A DNA stretch of 64,000 nt from Lachnospiraceae bacterium P6A3 (GCA_000702085.1 JNKP01000005.1:124001-188000), one strand, 5' to 3'; numbered from the stretch's first letter, positions 51,576-61,052 are shown. Notes: generated by a model from the sequence alone, not told the origin. Program-made: numbers and translations.

Positions 51576-54081
51576 TGTTAAGAATAAAAAGTGCATAGAT
51601 AATCTGTGCAGGAAAAGTATATTTGCCAATGTCAGAAGAAATGTGATCCTGGCATTTGCCATCATTCTTTCAACCATGATGCTTACCACTTTGTTCACGG
51701 TATCCGGAAGCATAATAAAGTCTGTTGAACAGAGCACTCTGCTTCAGGTCGGAACTGTCAGCCACGCAGGATTTAAGTTCATGACCGAAGAGGAATACGA
51801 AATTCTCAAAACGGATTCCGGAATCAGAGACCTTTCCTATAACGTAATTGTCGGGTCACTTTTGAACGATGAACTGTATGAGGATTATACAGAGATCAGA
51901 TATACAACCGATGAGTGCGCCAAAACCTCATTCAGTTATCCCGAAGTGGGAAGGCTTCCGGAGGACATGTATGAAATAGCGACCTGTACTGATGTGCTTG
52001 ATGATTTCGGTCTTCCGTATGAATTGGGCGAAACGCTTCATTTGATCATATATGACGGAGAGACGGTCCGGGAATTTGATTTTGTGTTGAGCGGCTACTG
52101 GGAAAAGCCTGCGGCAACACTTGCAAATCAGATCTATGTTTCAAAGCAGTTCCAGGAGACATATGCTCCCGTCTGGAAGGATGCTGATGATAAGGAAGCT
52201 CATTTGATGAATCAGAGCTATACCGGCTCCATTAATCCTGATTTCAACTTCTCCTCTAAATTCAACCTGGAAGGACAGATGGCAGATTTGAAGGAGAGAC
52301 TGGGATTCGGGCCCGAGGTTAATGACGGAATCAACTGGGCTTATGCTACTGCAAAAACAGATCCTACTTCAGTCATTATGATCGCATTCATCCTTATACT
52401 TATCATGGGATCCGGTTATCTGATCATCTACAATATTTTCTGCATCGCTGTTTCTTCGGATATAAGATACTACGGCTTGTTGAAGACTGTCGGAACGACT
52501 AACAAACAGCTCAAAAGACTCATAATCAGACAGGCTGTTCTTCTCGGAGTGATCGGAATACCTGTAGGAATGGCGTTCGGATATCTGGTATCGGTTGTTC
52601 TACTTCCCGTTATCACAGAAAACATGCTGAATGTTCCCTGTGAAATACATCCAAGCGTTTTGATATTTGTACTGAGTGCTCTTTTTGCCTGGATCACGAT
52701 CAGGATCAGCTGTATCAAGCCCTGCAAAGTCGTAAAGAAGATCTCGCCTGTTGAGGCTGTCAGATACAGCGAGTATACGGGAACGAATTTATCGAAGAAA
52801 AAGAAAACAAACAAGGTGACTCCTTTTTCAATGGCAAGGGAGAATCTGAAGAGAAACAAGAAAAAATCATTTGTCGTAGTGCTGTCACTTTCTCTCAGTG
52901 TACTGATGATAAATGTTACCGTATCCATCACAAAGAGCTTTGATAAGAATAAATTTGTAAGAAATTTTGCAGCTTCGGATTTTACTGTTGCTGAAGGTTC
53001 TCTTATGAACAGAAACCTTTCAAACGAAGTATTTGATGGTGTTTCTCAGGCAGATATCGAGGAACTTTCATCCATTCCGGGAATTACTGATATCGGAGCA
53101 TCATATATGATGGAATCACAGCAGGAAGTTGAAGGAATTGCATGCGAGAGAATGATTTCGTTATATGAAGCACATACTGAATGGTTTGTATATGATGAAG
53201 AATCAAAAATGCTTTATGACGACTGGGTCTATAACAGACATGTTATGGCATCACATGTTTACGGAGTCGATGAGTTTGTCTTCGACAATATGGATATCGA
53301 TGCCGGAGATCTCGACTGGGAGAAATTTTCTACCGGTAAATATGTAATCGTATCCGCCTCCGTAAAGAGCAGTCAGGATGATTCGGAATACGCAATGTAC
53401 CGGATCGGAGAAAAAGTAAATGTTTGTTTTGGGGATGGTACCAGCACGGAATATGAGGTAATGGCAATCGGTGATCTTTCGTACGCAATGGGACCTCAAC
53501 ATAGCCACGGATTGGATATATACTTTACTCTTCCTGCGGATGAATATCTGAAGCATGCACCTTCTGAGGGAGCCATGAAATTGTTTTTCAATGTTGAGGA
53601 AGCAGCTTATGCGGATGTGGAGACGTTTGTAGAAGAGTACTGTTCTGAGATTAATTCACGGCTCGGTTATGAATCCAGAGAAACCTATCTTGAAGATTTT
53701 GAAGATATGGTGAATGTATTCTTAATCGTAGGAGGTGCGTTAAGTCTTATCCTTGCTCTTATCGGAATACTTAATTTCGTAAACCTTACCTATACTTCAA
53801 TCCATGAGCGCAAGAAAGAGCTTGAAGTCTTAAGAGCGATCGGTATGACCCGTAAGCAGCAGAAGGGAATGCTGATCGGTGAGGGAGTGATCCACATTAT
53901 CCTGACATTTGCATTGGTGCTTACGGTTGGAATGCTCCTGAATTACTTGATCGTTAATCTGATAGCCGGCGGAATGATAATGTTCACCTACAGGTTTGTG
54001 ATATGGCCGGTACTGGCTTGTATCCCTGTATTTGTAATCGTGGCCGCAGGCGTTCCCGTGGCGGTTATCCGCAGTAAATAA
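51568..54081 (+). CDS. FtsX-like ABC transporter permease
   Basis: An 837-residue permease with ten or so helices: one near the start (residues about 20-45), a first outer domain of about 200 residues, a helix set at about 270-385, a second N-like helix near 440, a second outer domain of about 260 residues, and three helices at the end. This duplicated FtsX/MacB arrangement fits the BceB/YxdM-like group. VGTTNKQLKRLIIRQAVLLG and IGMTRKQQKGMLIGEGVIH are the coupling-helix motifs. The ATG at 51568 overlaps the ATPase gene; a GTG at 51559 is possible. Confidence 0.92.
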   Translation: MSNVKNKKCIDNLCRKSIFANVRRNVILAFAIILSTMMLTTLFTVSGSIIKSVEQSTLLQVGTVSHAGFKFMTEEEYEILKTDSGIRDLSYNVIVGSLLNDELYEDYTEIRYTTDECAKTSFSYPEVGRLPEDMYEIATCTDVLDDFGLPYELGETLHLIIYDGETVREFDFVLSGYWEKPAATLANQIYVSKQFQETYAPVWKDADDKEAHLMNQSYTGSINPDFNFSSKFNLEGQMADLKERLGFGPEVNDGINWAYATAKTDPTSVIMIAFILILIMGSGYLIIYNIFCIAVSSDIRYYGLLKTVGTTNKQLKRLIIRQAVLLGVIGIPVGMAFGYLVSVVLLPVITENMLNVPCEIHPSVLIFVLSALFAWITIRISCIKPCKVVKKISPVEAVRYSEYTGTNLSKKKKTNKVTPFSMARENLKRNKKKSFVVVLSLSLSVLMINVTVSITKSFDKNKFVRNFAASDFTVAEGSLMNRNLSNEVFDGVSQADIEELSSIPGITDIGASYMMESQQEVEGIACERMISLYEAHTEWFVYDEESKMLYDDWVYNRHVMASHVYGVDEFVFDNMDIDAGDLDWEKFSTGKYVIVSASVKSSQDDSEYAMYRIGEKVNVCFGDGTSTEYEVMAIGDLSYAMGPQHSHGLDIYFTLPADEYLKHAPSEGAMKLFFNVEEAAYADVETFVEEYCSEINSRLGYESRETYLEDFEDMVNVFLIVGGALSLILALIGILNFVNLTYTSIHERKKELEVLRAIGMTRKQQKGMLIGEGVIHIILTFALVLTVGMLLNYLIVNLIAGGMIMFTYRFVIWPVLACIPVFVIVAAGVPVAVIRSK

Positions 54082-54129
54082 CAGCGTGACAAGGGGCCCT
54101 TACTTCTCTACATGCAACATATACATCTC

Positions 54130-54170
54130 AAAATGCAACTTGTGCAGATTTTGCCGCAGGTTGCATTTTT
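54130..54170 (+). terminator. Rho-independent terminator after the FtsX-like permease
   Basis: AAAATGCAAC (54130-54139) pairs with GTTGCATTTT (54160-54169), followed by TTCTTTG. Confidence 0.85.
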
Positions 54171-54217
54171 CTTTGTTAGAGTAAGCTCATCAAGTAAAAC
54201 AAAAGGAGATAAGCATT

Positions 54218-55183
54218 ATGAAAAAGAAAATCGTTAAGATCGTAAAGGTTGTTGTAATAGTAATCGTACTTCTCGGAATAATCGGTTCCGCAGCTCTGGG
54301 CAAAATGATCGCAGATCAGGTTATGTACCAGAATAAAGATAACGATACCAAGAGTAACAGCGTAAAGCAGCTGGTTGATATATGGGGATACGATCTGGAC
54401 GGATTTAACGCAAGATATCAGGGAACCGAGATCAGCGTAGCAGCTGAAGACGGAAATACCGTTCCCGGAACTTTCTTCAAAGCAGACAGCGATAAGTTCG
54501 TAATCCTCGTACACGGAGCAGGCGGAGACAGAGTAAGTGTATCACCCCTTGCAGAGCAGTATCTTATCCGCGGATATAACGTAATCGCCATCGATCAGAG
54601 AGGATGCGGAGACAACGAAGATAAAAAGGTAACCTTCGGAATCAATGAGTCACTTGACGTAGCAGCTGTGGTTGAGTATGCGAGGGAAGAGCTGGGAGCA
54701 AGTGAAGTAATTGCGCACGGACAGTCCATGGGAGCACAGACCGTAGCAATCTATGCTTCAAATGTAACTCCCGGAGAAGTAAATGCAGCAGATGCGATAA
54801 TCTGTGATTCACCTGTTCCCGGCATGGAATATATGCTTCGCAGCGTTTTTGCAGACAGCGATAACGAAGAGGATTTTTATAACGCAGGAACAAATTACAT
54901 GATCTTTGTAAGTGATATTGCATCCAAGCTTCTCTATAAGGTTGATTATGATGATGCGGATACCGTTGCAGTTGTAGCAAATGATATGCTTCCCACCATG
55001 ATCATCCGTTCCGAAAAAGATCAGGTATGTCTTCCCGAGAAGGTTCAGGAAGTGTACAATAATATAGGCACTTCCGACAAGACCATCATGAGCGTTGACA
55101 GTGCACATATTGAAGGAGTTATCGATGATCCCGACGGATACATGGAGGGTGTAATGAACTTCCTTGAGTCCTACGGATTATAA
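54218..55183 (+). CDS. Membrane-anchored alpha/beta hydrolase
   Basis: A 321-residue protein with an N-terminal basic stretch and a membrane helix (about 10-28), so the hydrolase part faces outward. LVHGAGGDRVS is the oxyanion loop, Ser170 the nucleophile (AHGQSMGAQ), and RSEKDQVCLPE and DSAHIEG hold the acid and histidine. It belongs to the serine aminopeptidase/BAAT-like group (YqkD-like). Substrate unknown. AAAGGAG precedes the ATG. A LytTR regulator gene follows after nine bases and may be co-transcribed. Confidence 0.85.
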   Translation: MKKKIVKIVKVVVIVIVLLGIIGSAALGKMIADQVMYQNKDNDTKSNSVKQLVDIWGYDLDGFNARYQGTEISVAAEDGNTVPGTFFKADSDKFVILVHGAGGDRVSVSPLAEQYLIRGYNVIAIDQRGCGDNEDKKVTFGINESLDVAAVVEYAREELGASEVIAHGQSMGAQTVAIYASNVTPGEVNAADAIICDSPVPGMEYMLRSVFADSDNEEDFYNAGTNYMIFVSDIASKLLYKVDYDDADTVAVVANDMLPTMIIRSEKDQVCLPEKVQEVYNNIGTSDKTIMSVDSAHIEGVIDDPDGYMEGVMNFLESYGL

Positions 55184-55192
55184 TCCGAAGCG

Positions 55193-55666
55193 ATGAAGAT
55201 AAATCTTTTTGAAGATAAGAAGACTACAGACGAACACATAGATATATATTTCAGTGAAATGAGACCGGTGATCAAGCAGGTTATCGACATTGTCAAATCA
55301 GAAAGGCCGTCCTTACCGGGACGGCCTGCCGATGAGGACCTGGATGACGGTGAAGAGATCTTCCTTGATCCCGGTGATATTTATTATTTCGACCATGTGG
55401 AAAGAAAGCTGTTTGCATATACCGAGAACGGTGTGTACAGGCTTATGACCACTTTGGGCTCTGTAGAAGAACAACTGTCACCCTACGGTTTCGTAAGGAT
55501 ATCCAAATCCAATCTCGTAAATATATATAAGATCAAACAACTCAAGCCGGACATTAATATGAAGGTTTATGTATCCTTCGATAACGGTGAGAGAATCTGT
55601 ATCAACAGAAGCTACAAAAAGAGCTTTACCGAATATCTCCAGAAAATGAGGAGGATGTCCCGATGA
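55193..55666 (+). CDS. LytTR-domain DNA-binding protein, first copy
   Basis: A 157-residue regulator made of a short N-terminal region and a LytTR DNA-binding domain (residues about 60-155; DIYYFDHVERKLFAYTENGVYRL, FVRISKSNLVNIYKI, RSYKKSFTEYL). It has no receiver domain. Such proteins lie next to a DUF3021 membrane protein, as here, which is thought to restrain them as a membrane co-sensor. The SD is poor, so coupling to the hydrolase gene upstream is likely. A second such pair is at 62605. Confidence 0.88.
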   Translation: MKINLFEDKKTTDEHIDIYFSEMRPVIKQVIDIVKSERPSLPGRPADEDLDDGEEIFLDPGDIYYFDHVERKLFAYTENGVYRLMTTLGSVEEQLSPYGFVRISKSNLVNIYKIKQLKPDINMKVYVSFDNGERICINRSYKKSFTEYLQKMRRMSR

Positions 55667-56091
55667 AAGATTTTATAAAGTCTTATCTGATAGAGCTGTG
55701 CTGTTCTTATACGATAATCTCAGTCGCAGGCGCCTTCATAAACATGCTTGCGGGTACCGATACAAATAACGTAAACGTTATCATGATGTTTATCTTCTGC
55801 AACATAGCGGTATTTGTATTATCTATTCATAAATTCTTCGAAAAACTCAGCCCTCTTGCGATGATCATCATACAATACGTGGTTGCTGTCGTTATGTGTA
55901 CAATTGCCGTTCTCATAGCGACCTGCTTTGTGGGCCCGGTATCACCGAGAGGCTGGTTTGAACTCTTCAGATCATTTACCATTCCTTATGTCATCGGAGC
56001 CGCACTGTATTATTACAGACTTTGGATCGAAGCCGGAAAACAGCAGGATCTTCTCAAAGAGATACAGGACCTTAATGAGGATAAGAAATGA
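55663..56091 (+). CDS. DUF3021 family membrane protein, first copy
   Basis: A 142-residue protein with four membrane helices and a charged C-terminal coiled tail (QQDLLKEIQDLNEDKK), the DUF3021 plan. ATGA overlap with the LytTR gene. DUF3021 proteins are membrane partners of stand-alone LytTR regulators and probably sense envelope stress or peptides. Its end overlaps the next gene by four bases. Confidence 0.82.
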   Translation: MKDFIKSYLIELCCSYTIISVAGAFINMLAGTDTNNVNVIMMFIFCNIAVFVLSIHKFFEKLSPLAMIIIQYVVAVVMCTIAVLIATCFVGPVSPRGWFELFRSFTIPYVIGAALYYYRLWIEAGKQQDLLKEIQDLNEDKK

Positions 56092-56966
56092 AAACCCGTG
56101 AAGAAGCATTAAAATACGGATTATCTTTTGAAGGCGCATTTCAGGATGCGCCTTTTCATGATGATAACTGGCAGCTTGTAAGATACGCAGGCAATAAGAA
56201 AGCGTTCCTGTGGACGTATGAGAAGGACGGATTTATAAACCTTAATGTGAAGGTTGATCCGGAGAAGGCTTTCTTTTGGCGGGACATGTATAAAGCGGTT
56301 GTGCCCGGATATCATCAGAACAAGGATAATTGGAATACCGTTATCCTGGACGGAAGTATTCCTGACAAAGATATCAAGCAGATGATAGCCGAGAGCTATG
56401 ATCTGGTATCTTACAGTCCTTCTAGGAAGATCTACGAAGCAGTAAAGAAGATTCCTTACGGTAAGGTTGCAACCTACGGGCAGGTCGCAGAGGTTGCAGG
56501 AAATAAGAAGATGTCACGTGCCGTGGGAAATGCTCTTCATAAAAATCCCGATCCGGATCACATTCCCTGCTTCAGAGTTGTTAATTCAAAAGGAGAACTG
56601 TCCGGAGAATTCGCATTCGGAGGAGCGGGAAGACAGGCCGAACTTCTTAGGGCTGAAGGAATTGAGGTTGTAGACGGACGAGTTGACCTTTCCAGGTACG
56701 GATGGAATACAGGCTATTCGATAGAGAGAATATCGAAGTACGAGAAGATAATGGACAGGGCATCGGAAGCCGTAAAGCAGGGCGATGCAGGCTCGAAAAA
56801 ACTTAAGTCTTTGATGAAAGAGCTCGAAGACTACTACATGAGTTATGAATGGAAGCAGGATTTTGCTGCGGATGAGGCGGGGCTTCTTCCTAAGGCTCTT
56901 AAGAGGGGAGTACTGTCGGAGGACGGTATTTACAATCTTCTCGAAGAGTACAGGGAATTATCATAA
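56088..56966 (+). CDS. MmcQ/YjbR-like domain fused to an MGMT-type alkyltransferase domain
   Basis: A 292-residue three-part protein. Residues about 1-105 look like the MmcQ/YjbR small DNA-binding fold (FLWTYEKDGFINLNVKVDPEKAFFWR). Residues about 108-205 match the MGMT/Ogt domain that takes alkyl groups from O6-alkylguanine (IPYGKVATYGQVAEVAG, RAVGNALHKNP). The acceptor motif reads IPCFRVV, so the cysteine is kept but the usual His of PCHR is Phe. A helical part of about 80 residues ends the chain. ATGA overlap with the DUF3021 gene. DNA repair or alkyl-DNA marking is likely; the variant may change reactivity. Confidence 0.82.
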   Translation: MKTREEALKYGLSFEGAFQDAPFHDDNWQLVRYAGNKKAFLWTYEKDGFINLNVKVDPEKAFFWRDMYKAVVPGYHQNKDNWNTVILDGSIPDKDIKQMIAESYDLVSYSPSRKIYEAVKKIPYGKVATYGQVAEVAGNKKMSRAVGNALHKNPDPDHIPCFRVVNSKGELSGEFAFGGAGRQAELLRAEGIEVVDGRVDLSRYGWNTGYSIERISKYEKIMDRASEAVKQGDAGSKKLKSLMKELEDYYMSYEWKQDFAADEAGLLPKALKRGVLSEDGIYNLLEEYRELS

Positions 56967-56978
56967 AAATTCAAAAAA

Positions 56979-57019
56979 TGCTATAATATAGCCCGTGGTT
57001 CAGACGTTTGGACCACGGG
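56979..57019 (+). promoter_or_regulatory. Extended -10 promoter and leader stem-loop of the metallo-hydrolase gene
   Basis: TGCTATAAT (TATAAT at 56982-56987) is an extended -10. CCCGTGGTTC (56992-57001) pairs with GGACCACGGG (57010-57019), followed by TACATTTTTG. The stem lies at the very start of the transcript and may be a weak terminator/attenuator or a 5' stabiliser. Confidence 0.6.
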
Positions 57020-57053
57020 TACATTTTTGTGATCTTTGATCAAGGGGGCTGAT

Positions 57054-57695
57054 ATGGTAGATAACATTAAGGTTTTTACTCACAGCAGTATCAGGGTTCA
57101 AAGCAGAGATAAGGCAATCTATGCGGATCCTTTCGAAATGAAACAGGCTCCTCATGATGCGGATATAATTCTGATCACGCATGATCATTATGATCACTTC
57201 TCGCCTAACGATATATCGAAGGTTGCAAAGCCGGAGACTGTTCTGGTGGTTCCCGAGAAAATGGCCAAGAAAGCCGGGGATGCAAAATCGCTTGTTTCGA
57301 GGATAGAAACCGTTCCGCAGAGTGCATCCATAGATGTGGACGGCCTTAAGATCGAAACCGTACCCGCCTATAATACCATGAAACCCTTCCATATGAAATC
57401 TGCGGGCTGGGTAGGATATATATTCGAAGCAGACGGAAAGAGAGTTTATATAGCCGGAGATACCGATGCGACTAAGGAAGCAGGGGAAGTAAAGTGCGAC
57501 ATTGCGCTTGTTCCCATCGGTGGTCTTTACACAATGGACTACAAAGCGGCAGCGGATCTTATCAACACCATAAAGCCCGAAATTGCGATCCCCACCCATT
57601 ACGGCAGTATAGTCGGATCACCGGCGGATGGCGAAAAGTTCGCGGCTCTTGTAGAAGCTCCGACAAAAACAGAAATAAAAATCGGAATTAATTGA
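57054..57695 (+). CDS. Metallo-beta-lactamase fold hydrolase (UPF0173-like)
   Basis: A 213-residue protein of the metal-dependent hydrolase group. It has THDHYDHFS (HxHxxDH metal motif, residues about 43-50), a YIAGDTDAT acid motif and PTHYGSIVG near the end. Such stand-alone proteins (YtkL-like) hydrolyse unknown small substrates. AGGGGG precedes the ATG at 57054; the longer frame starts with TTG and lacks an SD. Followed by an unknown gene that may be coupled to it. Confidence 0.88.
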   Translation: MVDNIKVFTHSSIRVQSRDKAIYADPFEMKQAPHDADIILITHDHYDHFSPNDISKVAKPETVLVVPEKMAKKAGDAKSLVSRIETVPQSASIDVDGLKIETVPAYNTMKPFHMKSAGWVGYIFEADGKRVYIAGDTDATKEAGEVKCDIALVPIGGLYTMDYKAAADLINTIKPEIAIPTHYGSIVGSPADGEKFAALVEAPTKTEIKIGIN

Positions 57696-57709
57696 AAGCG
57701 GTGAAGCGT

Positions 57710-58189
57710 ATGGAAACATATAAAAGCGAAGAAGTTAAAGAAATCCTGACTGCTAAGATTTATCCGACGGACAAACGCATTCCGGAATGCAGGGTTATCA
57801 TAAGGCTGACTCCAAAGCATCTGTTCATATCGGAAGATAATTACGACGGAACATTTGAAGATCATTATGTGATCGACTTTGCTCAGATAGATGAGATCAA
57901 GATCGATACTCCCTATAAGACTTCCATAGATTATTCGAGCAAGTCTTTGGATAAAAGGGGTGCAGGTGAATCTGCCCGCTGGACCGACGGATTGTTGGGA
58001 GGCTTACTTGCCTTCGGAAGAAAGGGAAAGAATCCGGGCCGCCGTGAACAGGAAGTGACCGGAAGAAAATTTCTCGAGATCATATATAAAGAGAATTATG
58101 AAAAGACAGAGCACCTGTATTTTGACGAGTGCAATAAGAGCCCCGAGGGATTGATAAGAGCGTTTAAAAATCTGAAAGAGAGAAAATGA
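57710..58189 (+). CDS. Hypothetical protein, 159 residues
   Basis: Not recognised. A soluble, charged protein with a strand-rich first two thirds (ECRVIIRLTPKHLFISEDNYDG, HYVIDFAQIDEIKID) that resembles a PH-like or YdjO-type fold, a glycine-rich turn (DGLLGGLLAFGRKGKNPG) and a final helix. No catalytic motif. The ATG at 57710 follows GGTGAAG. It ends three bases before the large membrane hydrolase gene, so they are surely co-transcribed. Confidence 0.7.
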   Translation: METYKSEEVKEILTAKIYPTDKRIPECRVIIRLTPKHLFISEDNYDGTFEDHYVIDFAQIDEIKIDTPYKTSIDYSSKSLDKRGAGESARWTDGLLGGLLAFGRKGKNPGRREQEVTGRKFLEIIYKENYEKTEHLYFDECNKSPEGLIRAFKNLKERK

Positions 58190-58192
58190 TCG

Positions 58193-60379
58193 ATGAAAAT
58201 GTTCTTTAAGAAGGTTTGGGGAGGTATAAAAAAGCCCTTCGCCTTCATTAAAAGAAAAACAAAGCCTGCAAGGGAGTTCATGAAAGAGGGACGCCCGGGC
58301 GGCATGATAATGTGTGCCCTTGTGGGAATTCTGTTTACTTCATGGGCAATCGGAGAATTTGCATACGAGAAAATCCCGGAATGGCTTGCTTATCTCATAA
58401 TGACAGTCCTGTTCGTAGCGATTGCCGAGCTGGGAGCACTGCTTCTGAAACTATTCATCGGCGGAAGCAAAAGATGCCTCGTATACTTCTGGGAGGCACT
58501 CTTTTTCGTTATGATGGAGAATACGATCGGAACCCAGGGCAGCCTGATCGGGCCTGCACTTCTTATGAGCTTTTCACTGGTGCTTAGTGCGGATGTGCTG
58601 GGAAGAGTGTTGTGGAGCCTTGTGAAGACAGGCCGTTTTAAGCAGGTGTTTGCATATGTTGCATTCACCGTCTCTGCTCTTTTTATCGGATCATACATAT
58701 ATTTCTTCTTCAGTGATACCTTCGGAGAAAGCAGAATAGCTTATTATAACGGGATCGGATCGGATAATACCGAACAGGTTACCGGCTTTGACGAGTATCT
58801 CAAAAACGGACCTTACACCGTTGCCACGCTTTCTTACGGCCCGGATGAAGAAGATGATATCCTGACCGAAACTCTTGATTACACCAAATTTGATTCCGTG
58901 GTAAACAGAGGCGGAATGGATGCACTTTTCGATCCTTTGACGGGATATGAGTTTGATAAGGTTCCCGTAAAGGGACAGATCTGGTATCCGGAAGGAGAGA
59001 CAAACAGACCTGTATTTTTCATGGTTCACGGAAATCATGATTCATGGGTGCCCTCTTATCTCGGATATGATTATCTCGGAGAGTATCTTGCTTCGAACGG
59101 ATATGTAGTGATCTCCGTCGATGAGAATATAATCAATGCGACGGGTGAAGGCAATGACAAGCGTGCGATCCTGCTTCTTGATAATATGAAGAAGATTCTT
59201 GAACTCAATAAGACCGAAGACAGTCTTCTCTTCGGACTTATGGATGAGGAAAGGATTGCAATAGGCGGACATTCCAGAGGCGGAGAAATGGTTGCCACCG
59301 CTTACCTGTTCAATGACATGGATGTTTATCCCGAAGACGGTAACGTTAAGTTTGATTATCACTTTGATATAACATCCATAGTTGCCATCGCACCTGTTGT
59401 GGATCAGTACATGCCCGTTGACCGTGCGGTTGAAATATCGGATGTTAACTATCTGCTTATTCACGGATCAAACGATCAGGATGTAAGCAGCATGATGGGT
59501 GAAAAGCAGTACAATAACGTAACATTCAGTGATGGTTCAGACGAATTCAATCTGAAATCATCCGTATATATCCTCGGCGCCAACCACGGTCAGTTCAACA
59601 GCAGGTGGGGCAGATATGACATGTCCGGAGTGACCAATCATTATCTCAACACATACAACTTCCTGGATGAAGCGGATCAGAAACTTATCACCAAAGCGTA
59701 TATCAGAACATTCCTTGATACCACTCTTGGGGAAGACAATACCTATGAGTCACTTCTGTCCGATTACAGAGCATATACGGATTACCTGCCGGATACGGTT
59801 TATATCACGAATTACTCCGATTCGGATTATGTGAGCATCTGTGATTTCGAAGACACGGTAACGATCAACAGATTTGACGGAAATGTAAAGCTCACCTGCT
59901 ACGGCATCGGAACCTGGACTCTTGACGAATACGACAGGGGAAGAGGAACTAACGGTGAGGACTATGTTCTCTCATGCAGATGGAAAGAGGAAAATGAACC
60001 GGTCGTACGAATCGATTTTCCTTTTGTAGATATATCTGACGGTTATCTCTCGTTCAGCATTGCCGATATGAGTGAGGATACGGAAGAAAAAGGTGAGGGA
60101 TTGAATTATTCTATCGAGCTCACGGACATTATGGGTAATACCGTAGAGACGGAGAATACGGAGTTCGTATATCGATCTCTTGCGGTTCAGCTCTACAGAC
60201 AGGATGCCATCTTCAATTCATACGAATATAAGCATCAGCTTCAGACTGTCAGCGTCAGCCCCGATATGTTTGAAGATACGGAAAACTTTGATTTTACGAA
60301 AGTTAAGTCGATAATAATATATTTTGACGGAAGTGAAGATGGTTCTGTTATAATCAACAATATCGGATATTGGTCGTAA
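58193..60379 (+). CDS. Large membrane protein with an alpha/beta hydrolase domain
   Basis: A 728-residue protein in three parts. Residues about 40-180 hold four or five membrane helices after a basic N terminus; residues about 260-510 an alpha/beta hydrolase with FFMVHGNHDSW and the nucleophile elbow AIGGHSRGGE; the last 200 residues a strand-rich domain (DYVSICDFEDTVTINRF..., ending SIIIYFDGSEDGSVIINNIGYWS) like a carbohydrate-binding or jelly-roll module. The acid is probably in LIHGSNDQDV and the histidine in GANHGQFN. I do not know this combination. It likely acts on cell-surface esters or glycans. Confidence 0.8.
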   Translation: MKMFFKKVWGGIKKPFAFIKRKTKPAREFMKEGRPGGMIMCALVGILFTSWAIGEFAYEKIPEWLAYLIMTVLFVAIAELGALLLKLFIGGSKRCLVYFWEALFFVMMENTIGTQGSLIGPALLMSFSLVLSADVLGRVLWSLVKTGRFKQVFAYVAFTVSALFIGSYIYFFFSDTFGESRIAYYNGIGSDNTEQVTGFDEYLKNGPYTVATLSYGPDEEDDILTETLDYTKFDSVVNRGGMDALFDPLTGYEFDKVPVKGQIWYPEGETNRPVFFMVHGNHDSWVPSYLGYDYLGEYLASNGYVVISVDENIINATGEGNDKRAILLLDNMKKILELNKTEDSLLFGLMDEERIAIGGHSRGGEMVATAYLFNDMDVYPEDGNVKFDYHFDITSIVAIAPVVDQYMPVDRAVEISDVNYLLIHGSNDQDVSSMMGEKQYNNVTFSDGSDEFNLKSSVYILGANHGQFNSRWGRYDMSGVTNHYLNTYNFLDEADQKLITKAYIRTFLDTTLGEDNTYESLLSDYRAYTDYLPDTVYITNYSDSDYVSICDFEDTVTINRFDGNVKLTCYGIGTWTLDEYDRGRGTNGEDYVLSCRWKEENEPVVRIDFPFVDISDGYLSFSIADMSEDTEEKGEGLNYSIELTDIMGNTVETENTEFVYRSLAVQLYRQDAIFNSYEYKHQLQTVSVSPDMFEDTENFDFTKVKSIIIYFDGSEDGSVIINNIGYWS

Positions 60380-60392
60380 GAAGGAGTAAGAA

Positions 60393-60947
60393 ATGGTTAA
60401 GGACGATATCGAGATAATCTTAAAAGAAATCTTCGAGAAAACAAATCTTAAAGAAGGCGATCTTTTCGTGGTAGGTTGTTCTTCAAGCGAGATCATCGGA
60501 AATACGATGGGAACATCCGCTGACGGAGAAACCGATCAGGTAGTAGAGACGGTATACGGAGCCATCTCAAAAGCCATGGCCGACAGAAAGATAGATCTTG
60601 TGGTTCAGTGCTGCGAGCATTTAAACCGTGCCATCGTATGCGACAGAAGCGTTGCAAAAAAGTACGGATTCGAGGAAGTGAATGTGATCCCCCAGCCCCA
60701 TGCAGGCGGAGCATTTGCAGTTAAGCATTACGGAAGCCTGCCCGATCCCGTTGTCGTAGAAAACATCGGACAGAAAGCCGATGCGGGCATGGATATCGGA
60801 GGTGTAATGATCGGTATGCACATTCATCCGGTGGTTGTGCCACTCAGACTCGAGCACAGACATATCGGAGAAGCTTTTGTTCTTGCGGCACGCCACAGAC
60901 CCAAGTATGTGGGCGGCGAAAGAGCTGTTTACCACAAAGATATGTGA
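60393..60947 (+). CDS. YwlG/UPF0340 family protein
   Basis: A 184-residue conserved protein of the TIGR01440/UPF0340 group found in most Firmicutes. The conserved parts DLFVVGCSSSEIIG, VVQCCEHLNRAIVCDR and MDIGGVMIGMHIHPVVVPLRL are present. Structure is similar to glucosamine-phosphate-type folds, but the function is unknown. GAAGGAG precedes the ATG. A stem-loop follows. Confidence 0.92.
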   Translation: MVKDDIEIILKEIFEKTNLKEGDLFVVGCSSSEIIGNTMGTSADGETDQVVETVYGAISKAMADRKIDLVVQCCEHLNRAIVCDRSVAKKYGFEEVNVIPQPHAGGAFAVKHYGSLPDPVVVENIGQKADAGMDIGGVMIGMHIHPVVVPLRLEHRHIGEAFVLAARHRPKYVGGERAVYHKDM

Positions 60948-60970
60948 TATAAATGTGCAACTTATGTTAC

Positions 60971-61003
60971 GGCCATGGCAACTTATGTCATGGCCTATTG
61001 TTT
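60971..61003 (+). terminator. Stem-loop after the YwlG-like gene, probable terminator
   Basis: GGCCATG (60971-60977) pairs with CATGGCC (60989-60995), followed by TATTGTTTTG. The string GCAACTTATGT occurs twice here, 22 bases apart (60957 and 60979). Confidence 0.6.
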
Positions 61004-61052
61004 TGCCTCGGGGCTCCTGTTATCGTGCAGTTACAGACAGGAGGAAAACAAC

